Origin: Sphingomonas_B tabacisoli
GTDB lineage: Bacteria; Pseudomonadota; Alphaproteobacteria; Sphingomonadales; Sphingomonadaceae
Direction of reading: 5' to 3'
DNA length: 64,000 bases
Assembly (NCBI RefSeq): GCF_042678385.1
Contig: NZ_JBHUDY010000001.1
Location: 310,001 to 374,000 of the forward strand
Part shown: piece after piece, positions 24,467-32,200 of the stretch
How the letters are laid out: every line of letters starts with the position of its first letter
Position numbering within the stretch: the stretch's first letter is position 1
Translations under genes and position numbers: made by a program
Notes under the pieces: model-generated
The model's input: the letters and a program-made list of their open reading frames with translations, nothing else
The model's database searches: none
Told to the model about the DNA's origin: nothing

Positions 24467-24994
24467 ATGGTCCGCACCGCTGTCGTTCTTTCGCTTCTGT
24501 TCTCGACCGCACCCGCCTTCGCCGCGCTGCCGGTCGGAGCCACCGCCCCCGATTTCTCGACGCAAGGTGCGCTCGCCGGCAAGCCGTTCAGCTTCACGCT
24601 GAAACAGGCGCTCAAGAAAGGGCCGGTCGTCCTCTATTTCTATCCCAAGGCCTTCACGCAGGGCTGCACCATCGAGGCGCATGAGTTCGCCGAGGCGACG
24701 CCCGAGTTCAACAAGCTCGGCGCGACCGTGATCGGCATGTCCGGCGACGACGTCGATACACTGAAGAAGTTCTCGACCGAGGAATGCCGCAACAAATTCG
24801 CGGTCGCGACCGCCACGCCCGACGTCATCAAGAGCTACGACGTGACCTTGCCGGTGATGTCGAGCCGCTCGAATCGCACCAGCTACGTGATCGCGCCCAA
24901 CGGCAAGATCGTCTTCGCCTATTCCGCGATGAGCCCCGAAGGCCATGTCTCCGGCACGCTCGACGCCGTGAAGAAGTGGAAGGCGAAGAAGTAA
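24467..24994 (+). CDS. Periplasmic peroxiredoxin (PrxQ/Bcp-like)
   Basis: 175 residues with a signal peptide (VRTAVVLSLLFSTAPAFA), so acting in the periplasm. Peroxidatic Cys67 sits in FTQGCTIEAHEF, and Cys107 in STEECRNKF is a likely resolving cysteine. LPVGATAPDFS and VVLYFYPKAFTQGC are the usual AhpC/TSA features. The exported location is less common than cytosolic PrxQ. ATG 24467 follows CCCGAGGAGC. Confidence 0.88.
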   Translation: MVRTAVVLSLLFSTAPAFAALPVGATAPDFSTQGALAGKPFSFTLKQALKKGPVVLYFYPKAFTQGCTIEAHEFAEATPEFNKLGATVIGMSGDDVDTLKKFSTEECRNKFAVATATPDVIKSYDVTLPVMSSRSNRTSYVIAPNGKIVFAYSAMSPEGHVSGTLDAVKKWKAKK

Positions 24995-25145
24995 CTCTCC
25001 CTTCTCCCCAAACGGGGAGAGGGCGACTCGGGCCGCAGGCCCGAGCGGGGAGAGGGGGACAGAGCGCAGCGCAGCGAGCGTGGAGAGGCACTGCCCCTCT
25101 CCCGGGCCGCTCCGCGGCCGTCCCTCTCCCCAGGGGCGAGAGGGT
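24995..25145. repeat. Composite hairpin repeat (GAGAGGGCGACTCG family, copy 1)
   Basis: The gap between the peroxiredoxin and the convergent RidA gene is made of nested inverted repeats: CTTCTCCCC with GGGGAGAGGG, CTCGGGCC (25027-25034) with GGCCCGAG (25038-25045), and a second group around CCCTCTCCC. The element GAGAGGGCGACTCG followed by an inverted pair recurs at 37370-37406. No gene is visible. Confidence 0.75.
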
Positions 25146-25604
25146 TTAACCCTTAACCGCCACCACGGCGTCCACCTCAACCGCCACGCCCAGCGGCAGG
25201 CTCGGCACGCCGACGGCGCTGCGGGCATGCTTGCCGGCGTCGCCGAACACATCGGCCATCAGCACCGAGCAGCCGTCGGCGACTTTCGGCTGATCGGTGA
25301 AATCGGCGGTCGAATTCACGAACACACCCAGCTTCACGACGCGCGCGACGCGGTCGAGCGAGCCGAGCGCAGCCTTCATCTGCGCAAGCAGCATGATTCC
25401 GCAGGTGCGCGCTGCCTCGCGGCCCGCGTCCAGATCCATCGTCTCGCCAAGCCGTCCCGTGATCCGGCCCTCAGCGGTCTGGCTGACTTGCCCCGAAATG
25501 TAGAGCAGCCCACCGGCTTCGACGGCAGGCACATAGGCGGCGACGGGAGCGGCGGGGGCGGGCAGTTCCAGCCCAAGCTCGGCGAGGCGTTGTTCGATGC
25601 TCAT
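25146..25604 (-). CDS. RidA family protein
   Basis: 152 residues. A RidA/YjgF-like deaminase fold; related enzymes hydrolyse reactive enamine/imine intermediates. GGLLYISGQVSQ, NSTADFTDQPKVADG and ARSAVGVPSLPLGVAVEVDAVVAV are characteristic. This is the longer YjgF variant with an N-terminal helix (SIEQRLAELGLELP). ATG 25604 overlaps the upstream HAD gene stop, so it belongs to the DUF3572-HAD-RidA operon. Confidence 0.92.
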   Translation of the reverse strand: MSIEQRLAELGLELPAPAAPVAAYVPAVEAGGLLYISGQVSQTAEGRITGRLGETMDLDAGREAARTCGIMLLAQMKAALGSLDRVARVVKLGVFVNSTADFTDQPKVADGCSVLMADVFGDAGKHARSAVGVPSLPLGVAVEVDAVVAVKG

Positions 25605-26254
25605 GACGCTTCCCCAATCACCGGCAGATCGCACCCGTCAAGCCCGGAGGCGAGTCGCTCTCGGATCCAGTCCTTGGCTACGGCCCAGTCGTCTATGCGG
25701 GCATGGGCGGAAGGCGCTGGCGGCATGATCGCGGCCAGTTCGGGCTCGGCGATCATGTGCAGGCGGAACACCTCCGGCGCGGACTTCTCTACCGAAGTAT
25801 GATGCAGCGCCAGATCGTCGACGAACACCGCTGCGCTGGGAGCGTATTCGTCGAGCAATTGCGTAACCGGCGTTCCCTTGCCGCCCTGGTTGCACAGCAC
25901 GCGGTGACGGATGCCGACCGCTTCCAGTTGCGCGATCCGCCGTTCCTGATGCTCGTCGAGCAGATTGGTCAGCACCACGACATCGGCGAGCTCGGCCAGC
26001 TCGCTCAGCGCCTCGCGGGCGTGCGGCACCAGGGTCTGGCGGTGCATTTCGGTTTCGAAGAAGCCGTTCAGCAGCGGCCAGGTCTCTTCGCGCGGCAGCA
26101 CGTCCCCCGTCGCGCGGCGGCGGACGGCGCGCGAATAATCGCCCGCGGACAGATCGAAGTCGACGCCATGCGCTTCGCCCAGCCAGTCGCGGAAATGGCT
26201 GACCATGTGCAGCAGCACTTCGTCGCAATCGGTAATGACAAGCGGCCGGTTCAT
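25601..26254 (-). CDS. HAD-like hydrolase
   Basis: 217 residues. TDCDEVLLHMVSHFRDWL gives the nucleophile (DCDEV, DxDx motif); VVVLTNLL is motif II and FVDDLALHH motif IV, with a cap between them. Sphingomonad homologues are usually called HAD hydrolases without a substrate. It overlaps DUF3572 upstream and RidA downstream by four bases each. Confidence 0.8.
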   Translation of the reverse strand: MNRPLVITDCDEVLLHMVSHFRDWLGEAHGVDFDLSAGDYSRAVRRRATGDVLPREETWPLLNGFFETEMHRQTLVPHAREALSELAELADVVVLTNLLDEHQERRIAQLEAVGIRHRVLCNQGGKGTPVTQLLDEYAPSAAVFVDDLALHHTSVEKSAPEVFRLHMIAEPELAAIMPPAPSAHARIDDWAVAKDWIRERLASGLDGCDLPVIGEAS

Positions 26255-26520
26255 GCCTCCAGCTCCGCGCGCGCCCGCACGAGCACCTCGGGTTTCACGC
26301 CGAGATGCTCGGCGCAGGCGATCAGGTCAGGCTCGTGCGCTTCGAGGAAGCCCAGCACAGCCGACTGCAGCGCCGGCTCGGTCGCCCGCGCGCGCAGATC
26401 ATTCGTGGTTAACCCGGTCAGGTCGAGCAACCTCCCGGCCCGTCGCGAGTCTTCCAGAGACCAGACGAGCGCCAGCAAGGCGAGCGTCTGGGCGTCGTGA
26501 TTTGGTTCGAGGCGTTGCAT
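26251..26520 (-). CDS. DUF3572 domain-containing protein
   Basis: 89 residues. DAQTLALLALVWSLEDSRRAGRLLDLTGL and FLEAHEPDLIACAEHLGVKPE match alphaproteobacterial DUF3572. It is all-helical with a possible winged-helix feel and has no catalytic motif. It is divergent from divK with only about 42 bases between the starts. That neighbourhood is conserved in sphingomonads, as far as I recall. Confidence 0.82.
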   Translation of the reverse strand: MQRLEPNHDAQTLALLALVWSLEDSRRAGRLLDLTGLTTNDLRARATEPALQSAVLGFLEAHEPDLIACAEHLGVKPEVLVRARAELEA

Positions 26521-26562
26521 GGGCTATGTGAACAGGTCAGGGGAGAAGAGTGCGAGGCGTTT

Positions 26563-26925
26563 GTGAGTAAAAAGGTGCTCGTTGTCGAGGACAACGAACT
26601 CAACCTCAAACTCTTCTGCGATTTGCTGCGTGCGCACAATTACGTCGCGGAGCCGGTTCGCGATGGCCGCGAGGCCGTCCAGCGCGCCCGCGAGTTCGAG
26701 CCCGATCTCGTCATCATGGACATTCAGTTGCCGAACGTCAGCGGTCTGGAGCTGATCGAGACGCTAAAGGCCGACGATCAGCTGAAGCCGATCCCGATCA
26801 TGGCGGTGACGGCCTATGCGGCGAAAGGCGACGAGGAACGCATCCGCGCGGCAGGCGCCGAGGCGTACGTGTCGAAACCGATTTCGGTGATGCGATTCGT
26901 CGAAAGCGTCGAAGCTCTGGTCTGA
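26563..26925 (+). CDS. divK: DivK-like response regulator
   Basis: 120 residues, receiver domain only. SKKVLVVEDNELNLKLFCDLL starts it; the phosphoacceptor is Asp53 in IMDIQLPNVSG, Thr83 is in VTAYA and Lys105 in VSKPI. Length and sequence agree with DivK, the cell-cycle regulator that acts through DivL/PleC/DivJ upstream of CtrA. GTG 26563 is preferred over the upstream frame from 26497, which would run into DUF3572. No PleD follows. Confidence 0.9.
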   Translation: MSKKVLVVEDNELNLKLFCDLLRAHNYVAEPVRDGREAVQRAREFEPDLVIMDIQLPNVSGLELIETLKADDQLKPIPIMAVTAYAAKGDEERIRAAGAEAYVSKPISVMRFVESVEALV

Positions 26926-26927
26926 TT

Positions 26928-27027
26928 CCCCTCCCGCTTGCGGGAGGGGTTAGGGGAGGGAATGTCCTCACCCCTACCGGGCGTCCAACATGCCCTCTCC
27001 CCCGGCCCCTCCCGCGAGCGGGAGGGG
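26928..27027. repeat. Pair of CCCCTCCCGC-GCGGGAGGGG hairpins
   Basis: Two exact 10-bp stems: 26928-26937 with 26940-26949, and 27006-27015 with 27018-27027, each with a two-base loop. They lie between divK and the convergent rpmG and can act as terminators for both. A third copy with a five-base loop is at 55253-55277, so the element is dispersed. Confidence 0.8.
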
Positions 27028-27033
27028 AGAAGA

Positions 27034-27201
27034 TCACTTGATCTTGGCTTCCTTGAAATCGACGTGCTTGCGCGCGACCGGGTCGTACTTGCGGAACGAC
27101 AGCTTCTCGGTCTGGGTGCGCGGATTCTTCTTGGTCACGTAGAAAAAGCCGGTGTCGGCGGAGCTGACGAGCTTGATCTTGACGGTGGTCGGCTTGGCCA
27201 T
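27034..27201 (-). CDS. rpmG: 50S ribosomal protein L33
   Basis: 55 residues, missed by ORF-length cut-offs. MAKPTTVKIKLVSSADTGFFYVTKKNPRT, then KLSFRKYDPVARKHVDFKEAKIK: clear L33. It lacks the four zinc cysteines (the C- form). It is leftward, convergent with divK, and the hairpin pair lies between them. Confidence 0.94.
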   Translation of the reverse strand: MAKPTTVKIKLVSSADTGFFYVTKKNPRTQTEKLSFRKYDPVARKHVDFKEAKIK

Positions 27202-27367
27202 GGCCCGAACTCTCTTGGTATCGTGAAAAAATAAAGCGGCGTCGCCGCCGCTCGTTTCAGCCGCGCCCCATGCGCGAGGGAGGCGAAAGAGTCAAGCCGC
27301 GGCCGACTTTAACCGGGCTTTCACGCGCGAGGATTAGCTTTGCCCCGAAGAGACCGAAAGGGGCGAT

Positions 27368-27682
27368 ATGCAGCAGGATGGGATGTTGAAGGTTCGTGCA
27401 GAGCTGTGCGAGCGGATCGACGGGATCAAGGCCGCCATTCCCTATTCCTCGAACGCCGGACTGTGCGACAAGGCGTCCGATCTGCGCCACCTGGCCCAGC
27501 AATATCAGTTCCGCCCCGTAGCCGAACTGGCCTGGAAGCTCGAAGGGCGCCTGGCGCGCGGCGAGCGCGGCCCGAGCGTGATCAACGTGCTGTCTCTGAT
27601 GCGCGAAGCGACAGAGTGCGGCCGCGCCGATACGCAGACGGCAAGCACCTGGGCGGCCGCCGCGTCCATCCGGTCGATGTGA
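27368..27682 (+). CDS. Hypothetical protein, 104 residues
   Basis: A soluble protein with heptad-like helices (DKASDLRHLAQQYQFRPVAELAWKLEGRLARGERG) and no recognised motif or signal peptide. A ribosome site GAAAGGGG lies just before ATG 27368. It stands alone between rpmG (divergent) and the PEP-CTERM gene (convergent) and is followed by a perfect hairpin terminator. Confidence 0.6.
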   Translation: MQQDGMLKVRAELCERIDGIKAAIPYSSNAGLCDKASDLRHLAQQYQFRPVAELAWKLEGRLARGERGPSVINVLSLMREATECGRADTQTASTWAAAASIRSM

Positions 27683-27686
27683 TCGA

Positions 27687-27711
27687 GGGGCGAGCGGCAT
27701 CCGCTCGCCCC
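27687..27711. terminator. Bidirectional hairpin terminator
   Basis: GGGGCGAGCG (27687-27696) pairs perfectly with CGCTCGCCCC (27702-27711) across a GCATC loop, 10 bp. It is between the stop of the 104-residue gene (27682) and the stop of the convergent PEP-CTERM gene (27719). A TTGTC follows on the plus side. Confidence 0.75.
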
Positions 27712-27718
27712 TTGTCGG

Positions 27719-28417
27719 TCAGGCAATCACATATTTGACGCGGGCACGGCGGCGGGCGGCCGCGCCGACCAGGCCGAAACCGCCGATCATCATCGCCCAG
27801 GTGGCGGGCTCGGGCACGCCGGCGATGATCTGGCTCTGGCTGGTCGCCGAATAGAGCAGCCGCAGCGTGCCGGTGGGCGAAGGCTGCCAGGCGCCGGTGG
27901 TGATCTGGTTTAGATAGGTCTGCGCCAGGCTGCGCGCGGCGTCGCTATTGCCGCCCGTCGAACGGAACGTGCCGGTCGCAAAACCATAGCTGCCCGAAGT
28001 CTCGTTGACGATCTCCCAGGTCGCGAGCTGGATCGCCGCAGACACCGTCGTTTTGTCGGATGCGTTGGCGAGCAGCGCGTCGGACTGGGTCATTAGCGTC
28101 AGCAATTGCGACTGCTTGGTCGCGTCCGGGATCAGCGTCGAGACGGGCGCGAAATCGAAGGTCGCGGGAATCGTCAGGTCGTGAAAGATGTCGACGCAAT
28201 AGGTCAGGAACGATGCCGCCGCGCCGCCCGGCGTTTCGGTGCCTGTCAGGTTCAGACGGCCGATGCCGGCATTCACGTTGAGGCCCGTCGGCGTATATTG
28301 AACCGTGCCAACCAGCGCCCCCGGCGCGAAGGCATAATGGTCGATCTGATAGGCGGCCTGCGCCGCAGCGGGCATGGCGGATGCGGCCGCAATGGCCAGC
28401 GCGATCTTGAGCTTCAC
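27719..28417 (-). CDS. PEP-CTERM sorting-domain protein
   Basis: About 232 residues. Signal peptide KLKIALAIAAASAMPAAAQA, a beta-rich mature part, then VPEPATWAMMIGGFGLVGAAARRRARVK: the PEP motif, hydrophobic helix and Arg-rich end of an exosortase target, in the sphingomonad WAMMIGGFG form. GTG 28417 has AAGGGGAG at good spacing; ATG 28441 is an alternative. Export and exosortase processing are implied; no exosortase is in the window. Function of the mature domain is unknown. Confidence 0.88.
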   Translation of the reverse strand: MKLKIALAIAAASAMPAAAQAAYQIDHYAFAPGALVGTVQYTPTGLNVNAGIGRLNLTGTETPGGAAASFLTYCVDIFHDLTIPATFDFAPVSTLIPDATKQSQLLTLMTQSDALLANASDKTTVSAAIQLATWEIVNETSGSYGFATGTFRSTGGNSDAARSLAQTYLNQITTGAWQPSPTGTLRLLYSATSQSQIIAGVPEPATWAMMIGGFGLVGAAARRRARVKYVIA

Positions 28418-28488
28418 AACACGACTCCCCTTAAGCAACATGCGCGGGCTATGTCGCCGATCGTTGCAGGCGCGGGGAGAGAGGGCCG

Positions 28489-28884
28489 TTGGTTAACGCT
28501 GTCTCAATCAGGGACCGTGCCGAAGCGGGACAAACGCCTTTGTTCGACGTGGCCGCTGTCCGGGCGCTACTGATCGAAGCGGCGGCCGAGGGCAGGGCGG
28601 TTTCCTATTCCGAGGCGCTGGCGCAGCTCGGCCATCGCTTCACCCGGCCCAAGATGCGCGCTTTCTGCAAAACGCTCGATGCGGTCGACTCGGCTGGCGC
28701 AGCGGCGGGCGAGCCGGAGCTGGCCGTGCTGGTCGTGCGCGAATCGGATGGGTTGCCGGGCCAGGGCTGGTGGGTCGCCCGCGTCGATCCGCTCGGCCAC
28801 GAAGGAGACTGGACAGGGCCGGAAGCGCGGGCTCTGGTCCGCGAATTGCAGCAGCAGGCCTTCGATTATTGGAGTGCGCGATGA
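28489..28884 (+). CDS. Conserved hypothetical protein, 131 residues
   Basis: A soluble, mostly helical protein with GRAVSYSEALAQLGHRFTRPKMRAFCKTLDAV, a strand LAVLVVRESDGLPGQGWWVA and a C-terminal helix ending FDYWSAR. The RPKMRAF/GLPGQGWWV pattern is typical of a small sphingomonad family, sometimes labelled a ribose-phosphate pyrophosphokinase by transfer; no PRPP motif is present, so that label is not used. The start is TTG 28489 after GAGAGAGGG. It overlaps the SDR gene by four bases. Confidence 0.65.
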   Translation: MVNAVSIRDRAEAGQTPLFDVAAVRALLIEAAAEGRAVSYSEALAQLGHRFTRPKMRAFCKTLDAVDSAGAAAGEPELAVLVVRESDGLPGQGWWVARVDPLGHEGDWTGPEARALVRELQQQAFDYWSAR

Positions 28885-29726
28885 GCTTTGAAGGGCAGCG
28901 GATCTGGATCACCGGCGCATCGTCGGGAATCGGCGCCGCTTTGGCGGAAGCGTTCGCGGCGCGGGGAGCGCGACTGGTCCTCTCGGGCCGCAGGCGCGAA
29001 GCTCTCGCCGAAGTCGCCGCGCGAGTGCAGCGCGACGCGCTGATCCTGCCGTTCGAAGCGACGGACTGGGCCGCGCTGCCGCACGCCGCCGCCCGGGCCG
29101 GCCCTGTCGATATGCTGGTCAACAATGCCGGGATCAGCCAGCGGAGCTTGGCTGTCGATACCCGGCCTGAAGTCTATCGCGCCCTGATTGAGACCGACCT
29201 GCTCGCGCCGGTCTGGCTGACCCAGCTTGTCCTGCCGGGAATGGTGGAACGCCGCGCGGGCCATATTGTCGGCATCAGCTCGGTGGCGGGACGCGTCGGA
29301 ACCGTGCTGCGCACCGGCTATTGCGCGGCGAAGCACGGGCTGATCGGCTATCTCGATGCGCTCCGTGCCGAAGTCGAGCAGGCCTATGGCGTGCGGGTGA
29401 CGACGGTGCTGCCGGGATCGGTCCGCACGCAGGTCGCGGCGAACGCCCTGCAGGCGGACGGCTCCGTGCGCGGCGACTCGGACGCGAATATCGACGCCGG
29501 GATGGATCCGGCGGAGTGCGCACGGCGGATCCTCAATGGGATCGAAGAAGAGGAACGCGAGATCATCGTCGCCGAAGGCGGAGAGGCGTTTGCGGCCGGG
29601 CTTCGCTTTACCGACCCGGAAAGGCTGTTCGACATGCTGTCGAAGGCCGGCGATCAATTGGCGAAAGAACGGGAAAAGGGCGGCCGGCCCGAGCCCGCGC
29701 GCGTATCCCAAACGCTCAGAAACTAA
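28881..29726 (+). CDS. SDR family NAD(P)-dependent oxidoreductase
   Basis: 281 residues. Rossmann nucleotide motif TGASSGIGAALAEAFAARGA, NNAG at about residue 88, the catalytic Ser in ISSVAG and Tyr-x3-Lys in YCAAKHG. It is a classical short-chain dehydrogenase. ATG 28881 overlaps the preceding stop, so the two genes are probably coupled. The substrate cannot be predicted. Confidence 0.92.
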   Translation: MSFEGQRIWITGASSGIGAALAEAFAARGARLVLSGRRREALAEVAARVQRDALILPFEATDWAALPHAAARAGPVDMLVNNAGISQRSLAVDTRPEVYRALIETDLLAPVWLTQLVLPGMVERRAGHIVGISSVAGRVGTVLRTGYCAAKHGLIGYLDALRAEVEQAYGVRVTTVLPGSVRTQVAANALQADGSVRGDSDANIDAGMDPAECARRILNGIEEEEREIIVAEGGEAFAAGLRFTDPERLFDMLSKAGDQLAKEREKGGRPEPARVSQTLRN

Positions 29727-29736
29727 CGAACCGGCG

Positions 29737-29889
29737 TCAGTCCTCGCGGACGCGACCGCTGAGCTTGCCGACCGCGCCTTCCCAGTCCGCGCGGCGCACC
29801 GCGCGACGGCGCGCGAGCAACGCGATCAGGCACAGGCCGGCAAACGCCTGCATCAGGCTGACTGCGTCGGGAAGCGGCAACTGGGTCAT
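29737..29889 (-). CDS. Possible small membrane protein, 50 residues
   Basis: MTQLPLPDAVSLMQAFAGLCLIALLA then an Arg-rich RRRAVRRADWEGAVGKLSG tail: one membrane helix with a positive inside end. GAGAAG lies seven bases before ATG 29889. An alternative ATG at 29928 would add 13 residues. The composition is gene-like but there is no homologue to lean on, so confidence is low. Confidence 0.35.
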   Translation of the reverse strand: MTQLPLPDAVSLMQAFAGLCLIALLARRRAVRRADWEGAVGKLSGRVRED

Positions 29890-30022
29890 TCGCCGCTTCT
29901 CGCAGGCCAGGGTTAACGGACGGTGCATGGCTATAGTTAAGACTCGTTGTGAGCCGTTCATGAAACCGTAGGCAAGGGGCTGCGTTACGTATCGGGGTCG
30001 CAACAAAACGAAGGACGTTTTT

Positions 30023-30319
30023 ATGCGTAAGATCATTATCGCCCTCAGTGCCGTGGCGCTCAGCGTGCCCACCGTCGTCGTGCCCACCAGCGCGGCGGAT
30101 GCCGCCTACCGCACTTGGCGCGGCAAGGACGGCCGCATGTATTGCCGTCGCCCGAACGGCACTACCGGGCTGCTAGTCGGCGGCGCGGCCGGCGCTCTCA
30201 TCGGCCGATCGCTCGACGGCGGGCGCAATCGCGCGACCGGAACGATTCTCGGCGCCGCGGGCGGCGCCTTGCTCGGTCGCGAGGTTCAGCGCAGCAGCGC
30301 GCGCCAGCGCTGCCGCTAA
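30023..30319 (+). CDS. Glycine-zipper 2TM domain protein (RcnB/SlyB-like small envelope protein)
   Basis: 98 residues. A signal peptide (RKIIIALSAVALSVPTVVVPTSAADA) is followed by YRTWRGKDGRMYCRRPNGTTGLLVGGAAGALIGRSLDGGRNRATGTILGAAGGALLG, two Gly-zipper helices, the layout of Gly-zipper 2TM proteins in the outer envelope. Its stop is six bases from the stop of the convergent MAPEG gene. ATG 30023 follows AAGGACG. Confidence 0.8.
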   Translation: MRKIIIALSAVALSVPTVVVPTSAADAAYRTWRGKDGRMYCRRPNGTTGLLVGGAAGALIGRSLDGGRNRATGTILGAAGGALLGREVQRSSARQRCR

Positions 30320-30325
30320 GAGTCG

Positions 30326-30757
30326 TCAGCCTTTCGCGACCGCTTCCGCGCCGCCGGCATGCGCCGACGGCGCGAGTTGCGGCAAGGCGACGGCATAAAG
30401 GCCGAGCCCGGCGAGCGTCAGCATCGTCACCATGATCCCGACCATGCGGAGCGGATTGGGCGCGGGACGGTCCATGCCGAGCGGATGGGCGATCCGGGCA
30501 AGCAGATAGATCGCCCCCACAGCCCATAGCCATATCGTCGTGCCGGCCGCCAGCTCGATCAGGCCGATCAGAATCACCACGAACGGCGTATATTCCGCGA
30601 AGTTGGCGTGCGCGCGCATCCGGCAGGTGAGCAGCTCGTTGCCGCCGTCGCCGATCGAGACCTTTTCCGACATGCGCCTCTGGCCGACGCGCCAGCCGAG
30701 CCAGACGTTGATGAGCGCGGCCGCACCAGCGACCGTCAGCGTAATCGGCAGGATCAT
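30326..30757 (-). CDS. MAPEG family membrane protein
   Basis: 143 residues and four membrane spans. NVWLGWRVGQRRMSEKVSIGDGGNELLTCRMRAHANFAEYTPFVVILIGLIEL is the MAPEG signature with the RAHANFAEY stretch (eicosanoid/glutathione enzyme superfamily). Bacterial members include glutathione transferase-like proteins; the reaction here is unknown. ATG 30757 has GGGAGG upstream. Confidence 0.9.
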   Translation of the reverse strand: MILPITLTVAGAAALINVWLGWRVGQRRMSEKVSIGDGGNELLTCRMRAHANFAEYTPFVVILIGLIELAAGTTIWLWAVGAIYLLARIAHPLGMDRPAPNPLRMVGIMVTMLTLAGLGLYAVALPQLAPSAHAGGAEAVAKG

Positions 30758-30942
30758 GTGTTCGCCTCCCCGTTTCTTGGGCGAGGCTGCCACGCGCGGC
30801 GGACGCTTGCAACGGCGGGCGAATTCGATATATGCGCCCGCTCGCTCGCGACTGTTGCTGGTCTGCGGCTCGATGCGGCTTTGCTGCAAACGGCCGACCG
30901 TCGCGTATGTCAGATTGTTAGAAGATTGGAACAGGTGCCGTC

Positions 30943-31122
30943 ATGGCAGTGCCGAAAAGAAAAACCTCGCCGTCGAAGCGGAACATGCGCCGCAGCCACG
31001 ACGCGCTGAAGGTCACCGCTTTCCAGGAATGCCCGAATTGCGGCGAACTGAAGCTTCCGCACAATCTGTGCACGGCCTGCGGCCATTATAATGGTCGCGA
31101 GATCGTCTCGGTCGACGCCTGA
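30943..31122 (+). CDS. rpmF: 50S ribosomal protein L32
   Basis: 59 residues. MAVPKRKTSPSKRNMRRSHDALK is the L32 start, and CPNCGELKLPHNLCTACGHYNGR has the four zinc cysteines (CxxC...CxxC). It is followed after 29 bases by plsX, the usual rpmF-plsX-fabH order. Confidence 0.97.
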   Translation: MAVPKRKTSPSKRNMRRSHDALKVTAFQECPNCGELKLPHNLCTACGHYNGREIVSVDA

Positions 31123-31150
31123 CCCGCGACGACACGCGGGAGCTGCCTGA

Positions 31151-32200
31151 ATGACTGACACGCCGCGGATCGCCATCGACGCGATGGGCGGCGATGTCGG
31201 CGCCTCCGTGATGAGCGAAGGCGCCGCGCGCGCGCTTGCCATCGATCCGCGTCTTAAATTCCTGATGATCGGCGACGAGGCGGCGATCGCCTCGTGTCTT
31301 GCCGCGCACCCGGCGCTCAAGGCCGCGACGGAGATTCTCCACGCACCAGAGGTCATCGCCGGCACGGACAAGCCGAGCCAGGCGATTCGCCGCGCGAAGA
31401 CGACCTCGATGGGCCTCGCCATCGATGCGGTGAAGCAGGGCAATGCCGTTGCCGCGCTTTCCGCCGGCAACACCGGCGCGCTGATGGCGATGTCGAAGCT
31501 CGCGCTGCGCACGCTCCCCGGCATCGACCGGCCGGCGCTCGCGGCGCTGCTGCCGACGCTCGGCGACAACGATCTCGTCATGCTCGACCTCGGCGCCAAC
31601 ACCGAGTGCGACGCCAACAATCTCGTCGAGTTCGCCGTTATGGGCGCGGTCTATGCGCGCATCGTCATGGGCCTGGAGCGCCCGCGCGTCCGCCTGCTCA
31701 ACATCGGCGAGGAGGAGCTAAAGGGCACAGACGAAGTGAAGGCCGCGGCCGCCATGCTGCGCAGCGCGCCCGAGCTGCCGCTTTCGTTCGACGGCAATAT
31801 CGAAGCGGACCGGATCGGCCGCGGCGAGGCGGACGTGATCGTCTCGGACGGCTTCACGGGCAATGTCGCGCTGAAATCGGTCGAGGGCACCGCGCGCTTC
31901 ATCACCGATCTGCTGCGCCGCGCCTTCACCAGCTCGTTCCGCTCGAAGGCCGGCTTCCTGCTGTCGCGCCCCGCGTTCCACATGCTGAAGACCCATCTCG
32001 ACCCGAACAACCATAACGGCGCGGTCTTCCTCGGCCTGAACGGCATCGTCGTGAAGAGTCACGGCGGCGCGGATGCGGGCGGCGTCGCCAATGCGATCGC
32101 CGTCGCCGCCAAGCTGGCGCGTGCGTCGCTGACCGGCCGGATCGCCGAAGATCTGGCGCGTTTCCATGCCGCTCACCCGATGCCGGCGGCCGCCAAGTGA
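31151..32200 (+). CDS. plsX: Phosphate acyltransferase PlsX
   Basis: 349 residues. It converts acyl-ACP to acyl-phosphate for phospholipid synthesis. IAIDAMGGDVGASVMSEGAARAL, SAGNTGALMAMSKLALRTLPGIDRPAL and SDGFTGNVALKSVEGTAR are family signatures. Its stop overlaps the GTG of fabH by four bases. Confidence 0.96.
   Translation: MTDTPRIAIDAMGGDVGASVMSEGAARALAIDPRLKFLMIGDEAAIASCLAAHPALKAATEILHAPEVIAGTDKPSQAIRRAKTTSMGLAIDAVKQGNAVAALSAGNTGALMAMSKLALRTLPGIDRPALAALLPTLGDNDLVMLDLGANTECDANNLVEFAVMGAVYARIVMGLERPRVRLLNIGEEELKGTDEVKAAAAMLRSAPELPLSFDGNIEADRIGRGEADVIVSDGFTGNVALKSVEGTARFITDLLRRAFTSSFRSKAGFLLSRPAFHMLKTHLDPNNHNGAVFLGLNGIVVKSHGGADAGGVANAIAVAAKLARASLTGRIAEDLARFHAAHPMPAAAK

Noticed and set aside
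28489..28884. Label of ribose-phosphate pyrophosphokinase for this ORF
   Set aside because: The PRPP synthase signature and length are absent; only an inherited database name would justify it.
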